Shown here: piece after piece, positions 6,567 to 8,214 of the stretch | Layout: each line of letters opens with the position of its first letter | How positions within the stretch are numbered: the first letter of the stretch is position 1 | Notes under the pieces: generated by a model | Database searches by the model: none | What the model was told of the DNA's origin: nothing | What the model saw: the letters and a program-made list of their open reading frames with translations, nothing else | Assembly: GCA_046341775.1 (NCBI GenBank) | Contig: JBKDQQ010000133.1 | Coordinates: forward strand, 1 to 8,214 | Direction of reading: 5' to 3' | Origin: SXXH01 sp041165735 | GTDB lineage: Bacteria > Planctomycetota > UBA1135 > GCA-002686595 | Length of the DNA stretch: 8,214 nt | Program-made: the position numbers and the translations under genes

Positions 6567-8009
6567 CTACTCGATGCAGACGCGGATGGCGCGCTCGAGC
6601 GCGCGTTCGCACACCCGGCAGAAGTTCGTCGGGTTGCGCGAGAACATGATGCAGTCGACCTCGGGGCGGTAGAGCGCCTTGGCCTCGTACATCGAGCCTT
6701 GGAACGCGCCGACGCGGCCGCGCTGCGGCTCGGTGGCGAGCTGCGCGGCGGTGCGGGACTTGATGTCGCGCATGAGCGCCTCGTCCACCTGTTCGCCCGC
6801 CCGCGCCGCGAGCGCCTCGGCGCGCCGCGCCTGGTACGCGAGATCGAGCGCGTCGTAGGCGTCCTGGTCCCAAGGCGTCGGCACCGGGGTGCCGGGCTCG
6901 ACGAGGTCGCGCCACTTGAGGCGCGCCGGATCGAGCAGCGCCGTGGCGTTCGGCTCCCACGGCTCCACCCCGGCGGGCGTGAACTGCTCGTAGGCGACCT
7001 GCGAGCTGTAGTACTCGTCGGCGAGGCCCGCGAAGCTGTGGCCGAACTCGTGCACGAACACATATGGTGCGGGTTCGGTGTCGGCCGCGACGGTGGCCCA
7101 CAGGTTGTAGATGCCGCCGCCGCCGTACTTGCGCGTGTTCGCCAGCAGGATGATGGCGTCGTAGGGGACTCGCGCCGTCGCCTCGCGCAGCTTGCGGTCG
7201 GAGAAGGTCAGCACGTAGCGGTCGCTGTCGAAGGCGTTGAACGACAGGTCGAACGGCGTGTCGCGCCACGCGTCCTTGCGCGGGTCGTCGATGCCGCCCT
7301 CCGGCGAGGGGACGTGCAGGCCGCGCACGGAGAAGCGCGCCGCGTGGCGCTTGAACGGCTGTGTCTGGAGCAGCACGCCGGACAGGCGCCGCGCATCGGC
7401 CTCGAACTTGGCGCGCTCGGAGCGCGTGTAGCCCTCGGCCACGATCAGGAGATCGACTTGCGTCTCCGGCCGTCCCGACACGCGCAGTTCGAGCACTTCG
7501 CCCGCCGACTGGAGCGGCGAGCGGTCGACGAAGCGGCCTTGCGGATCGACATCGCCGCTCCACAACGGGGCGAAGGCCCCGTCCGCGCCGCGCTTCTCCA
7601 GCGTCAAGCGCGCCGGCGCGCGCGGCTCGGGGAGGCGCTGCGACTCCTCGAACGCGCCCCAGCCCTCCTTGGCGGGCCCGGTCGTCTCCCATTCGCCGTA
7701 GATGCTGCAGAATCCGCGCGACCAGAGCAGTTGTCCAGTTTGCTTGTCATGCGCGCGGAAGCGGTACTTCCCCGCGTCGCCCTCGTCGACGAGCCGCGAA
7801 CGGCTGCCCGGCCATTCGCCCTCGACGCGGAACCCGACCGGCGCGATGCGCTCCTCGTCCGCGTCGCCGCAATGGACGTAGTCGAAGCGCAGCGTCGCGC
7901 CGGTGAAGCGCGCGTCGAACGCGGCGACGCGCGCCTCGGGGGGACGCGCGTCGCCGGCGGGGGCCGCGCAAGCGCAGGACAAGCACAGCAGCAGGGCCGA
8001 CGGTCTCAT
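6567..8009 (-). CDS. Secreted zinc metallopeptidase, M64 (IgA peptidase) family
   Basis: The product is 480 residues. The N-terminus (MRPSALLLCLSCACAAPAGDA) is a short export signal, with cleavage likely near ACA or APA; it does not give a clean lipobox, so a lipoprotein is possible but not favoured. Residues about 30-165 form a beta-rich N-terminal domain like that found before M64 catalytic domains. The catalytic part begins near VDLLIVAEGYTRSERAKF (185-202). It includes NTRKYGGGGIYNLW (291-304) and the zinc motif HEFGHSFAGLADEY (320-333), with His320, Glu321, His324 and a probable third ligand around Asp331. The C-terminus carries the family CIM (453-455) and FCRVC (463-467) motifs. The family is named after a Clostridium ramosum enzyme that cleaves human IgA, but most relatives are environmental and their substrates are unknown. 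All catalytic residues are present, so it is probably active outside the cytoplasm. It lies 25 bp after a same-strand gene and may share its transcript. Confidence 0.94.
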   Translation of the reverse strand: MRPSALLLCLSCACAAPAGDARPPEARVAAFDARFTGATLRFDYVHCGDADEERIAPVGFRVEGEWPGSRSRLVDEGDAGKYRFRAHDKQTGQLLWSRGFCSIYGEWETTGPAKEGWGAFEESQRLPEPRAPARLTLEKRGADGAFAPLWSGDVDPQGRFVDRSPLQSAGEVLELRVSGRPETQVDLLIVAEGYTRSERAKFEADARRLSGVLLQTQPFKRHAARFSVRGLHVPSPEGGIDDPRKDAWRDTPFDLSFNAFDSDRYVLTFSDRKLREATARVPYDAIILLANTRKYGGGGIYNLWATVAADTEPAPYVFVHEFGHSFAGLADEYYSSQVAYEQFTPAGVEPWEPNATALLDPARLKWRDLVEPGTPVPTPWDQDAYDALDLAYQARRAEALAARAGEQVDEALMRDIKSRTAAQLATEPQRGRVGAFQGSMYEAKALYRPEVDCIMFSRNPTNFCRVCERALERAIRVCIE

Positions 8010-8034
8010 GCCGAGAGCCTAGCTCGCGCGCGGC

Positions 8035-8214
8035 TCAACGGCGCGGAGGCCGCGCGAGGTCGAGGAGGTGCGACCAGCGGCTGGCGAGGTCCGCGGCGGC
8101 GAGTTCCTCCACGCTCCCGTCCTGCCACTTGATGCGGCCCTTGGGCGAGGCCGACGCGAGGCCTTCGAGCTCGATCTCCGCGTCCTGGCCGAGGCCCAGC
8201 CGCATCCTGCCGCC
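8035..8214 (-). CDS. C-terminal fragment of an unidentified protein (5' end outside window)
   Basis: On the minus strand the frame is open from the right edge to a TGA at 8035-8037, giving 59 visible residues. An internal ATG at about 8203-8205 is present, but the frame is open before it. The segment IELEGLASASPKGRIKWQDG (residues 14-33 as seen) suggests beta-strands, followed by a helix (SVEELAAADLASRWSHLLDL) and a proline/arginine tail. I do not recognise the family. Codon use matches its neighbours, and it ends 25 bp before the M64 peptidase start, so the two may form an operon. Confidence 0.65.
   Translation of the reverse strand, partial: GGRMRLGLGQDAEIELEGLASASPKGRIKWQDGSVEELAAADLASRWSHLLDLARPPRR

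Noticed and set aside
7968..8009. Lipoprotein signal on the M64 peptidase
   Set aside because: Three cysteines lie in the signal region, but none is preceded by a good lipobox; a standard signal peptide is the simpler reading.
6375..8132. 585-codon open frame on the plus strand
   Set aside because: It is antisense to the M64 peptidase and overlaps the acetyltransferase in another frame; composition is shadow-like.

Overview
This is a very GC-rich bacterial window with dense coding and strong G/C third-position bias. Seven complete genes are supported, plus one gene fragment at each edge. The gene mix suggests a member of the Planctomycetota or a similar high-GC lineage. The pointers are few Shine-Dalgarno sequences, several large secreted metallopeptidase-fold proteins, an M64 peptidase, and a GroEL that does not end in the usual GGM tail. 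This placement is inference from protein style; no rRNA or marker gene is present.

Layout, left to right. Positions 2-304 (+) hold the last 100 codons of a gene of unknown function. It converges on 332-2545 (-), a secreted two-domain protein that strongly resembles vertebrate TCAF (TRPM8 channel-associated factor) proteins: a glutamine-amidotransferase-like N-terminal half and an M60-like C-terminal half. Its zinc motif has decayed to RELGRNH. A 181-bp spacer with a degenerate 18-bp tandem repeat separates it from a UPF0145/YbjQ gene (2727-3047, -). A 184-bp spacer with two tandem hairpins just past the groEL stop follows. Then come groEL (3232-4845, -) and groES (4883-5203, -), 37 bp apart, and a single-domain response regulator (5346-5771, -) upstream of groES on the same strand. 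A 239-bp divergent intergenic region (5772-6010) carries a pair of 18-bp direct repeats and a long-range inverted repeat. It separates the response regulator from a GNAT acetyltransferase (6011-6556, +). That gene converges, with a 10-bp gap, on a secreted M64 peptidase (6567-8009, -). The M64 gene lies 25 bp downstream of a same-strand gene cut by the right edge (8035-8214, -).

Working together: groES and groEL form the standard chaperonin operon. The tandem hairpins after groEL probably end its transcript and isolate it from the UPF0145 and TCAF-like genes. No CIRCE operator is visible before groES. The response regulator may share a transcript with groESL or simply be a neighbour. The TCAF-like protein and the M64 peptidase are both predicted to be exported, but nothing shows that they act in one pathway. 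No mobile element, CRISPR array, tRNA or rRNA was seen. The least ordinary items are the TCAF-like protein with its lost zinc ligands, the histidine-ended GroEL tail, and the repeat-bearing intergenic region at 5772-6010.
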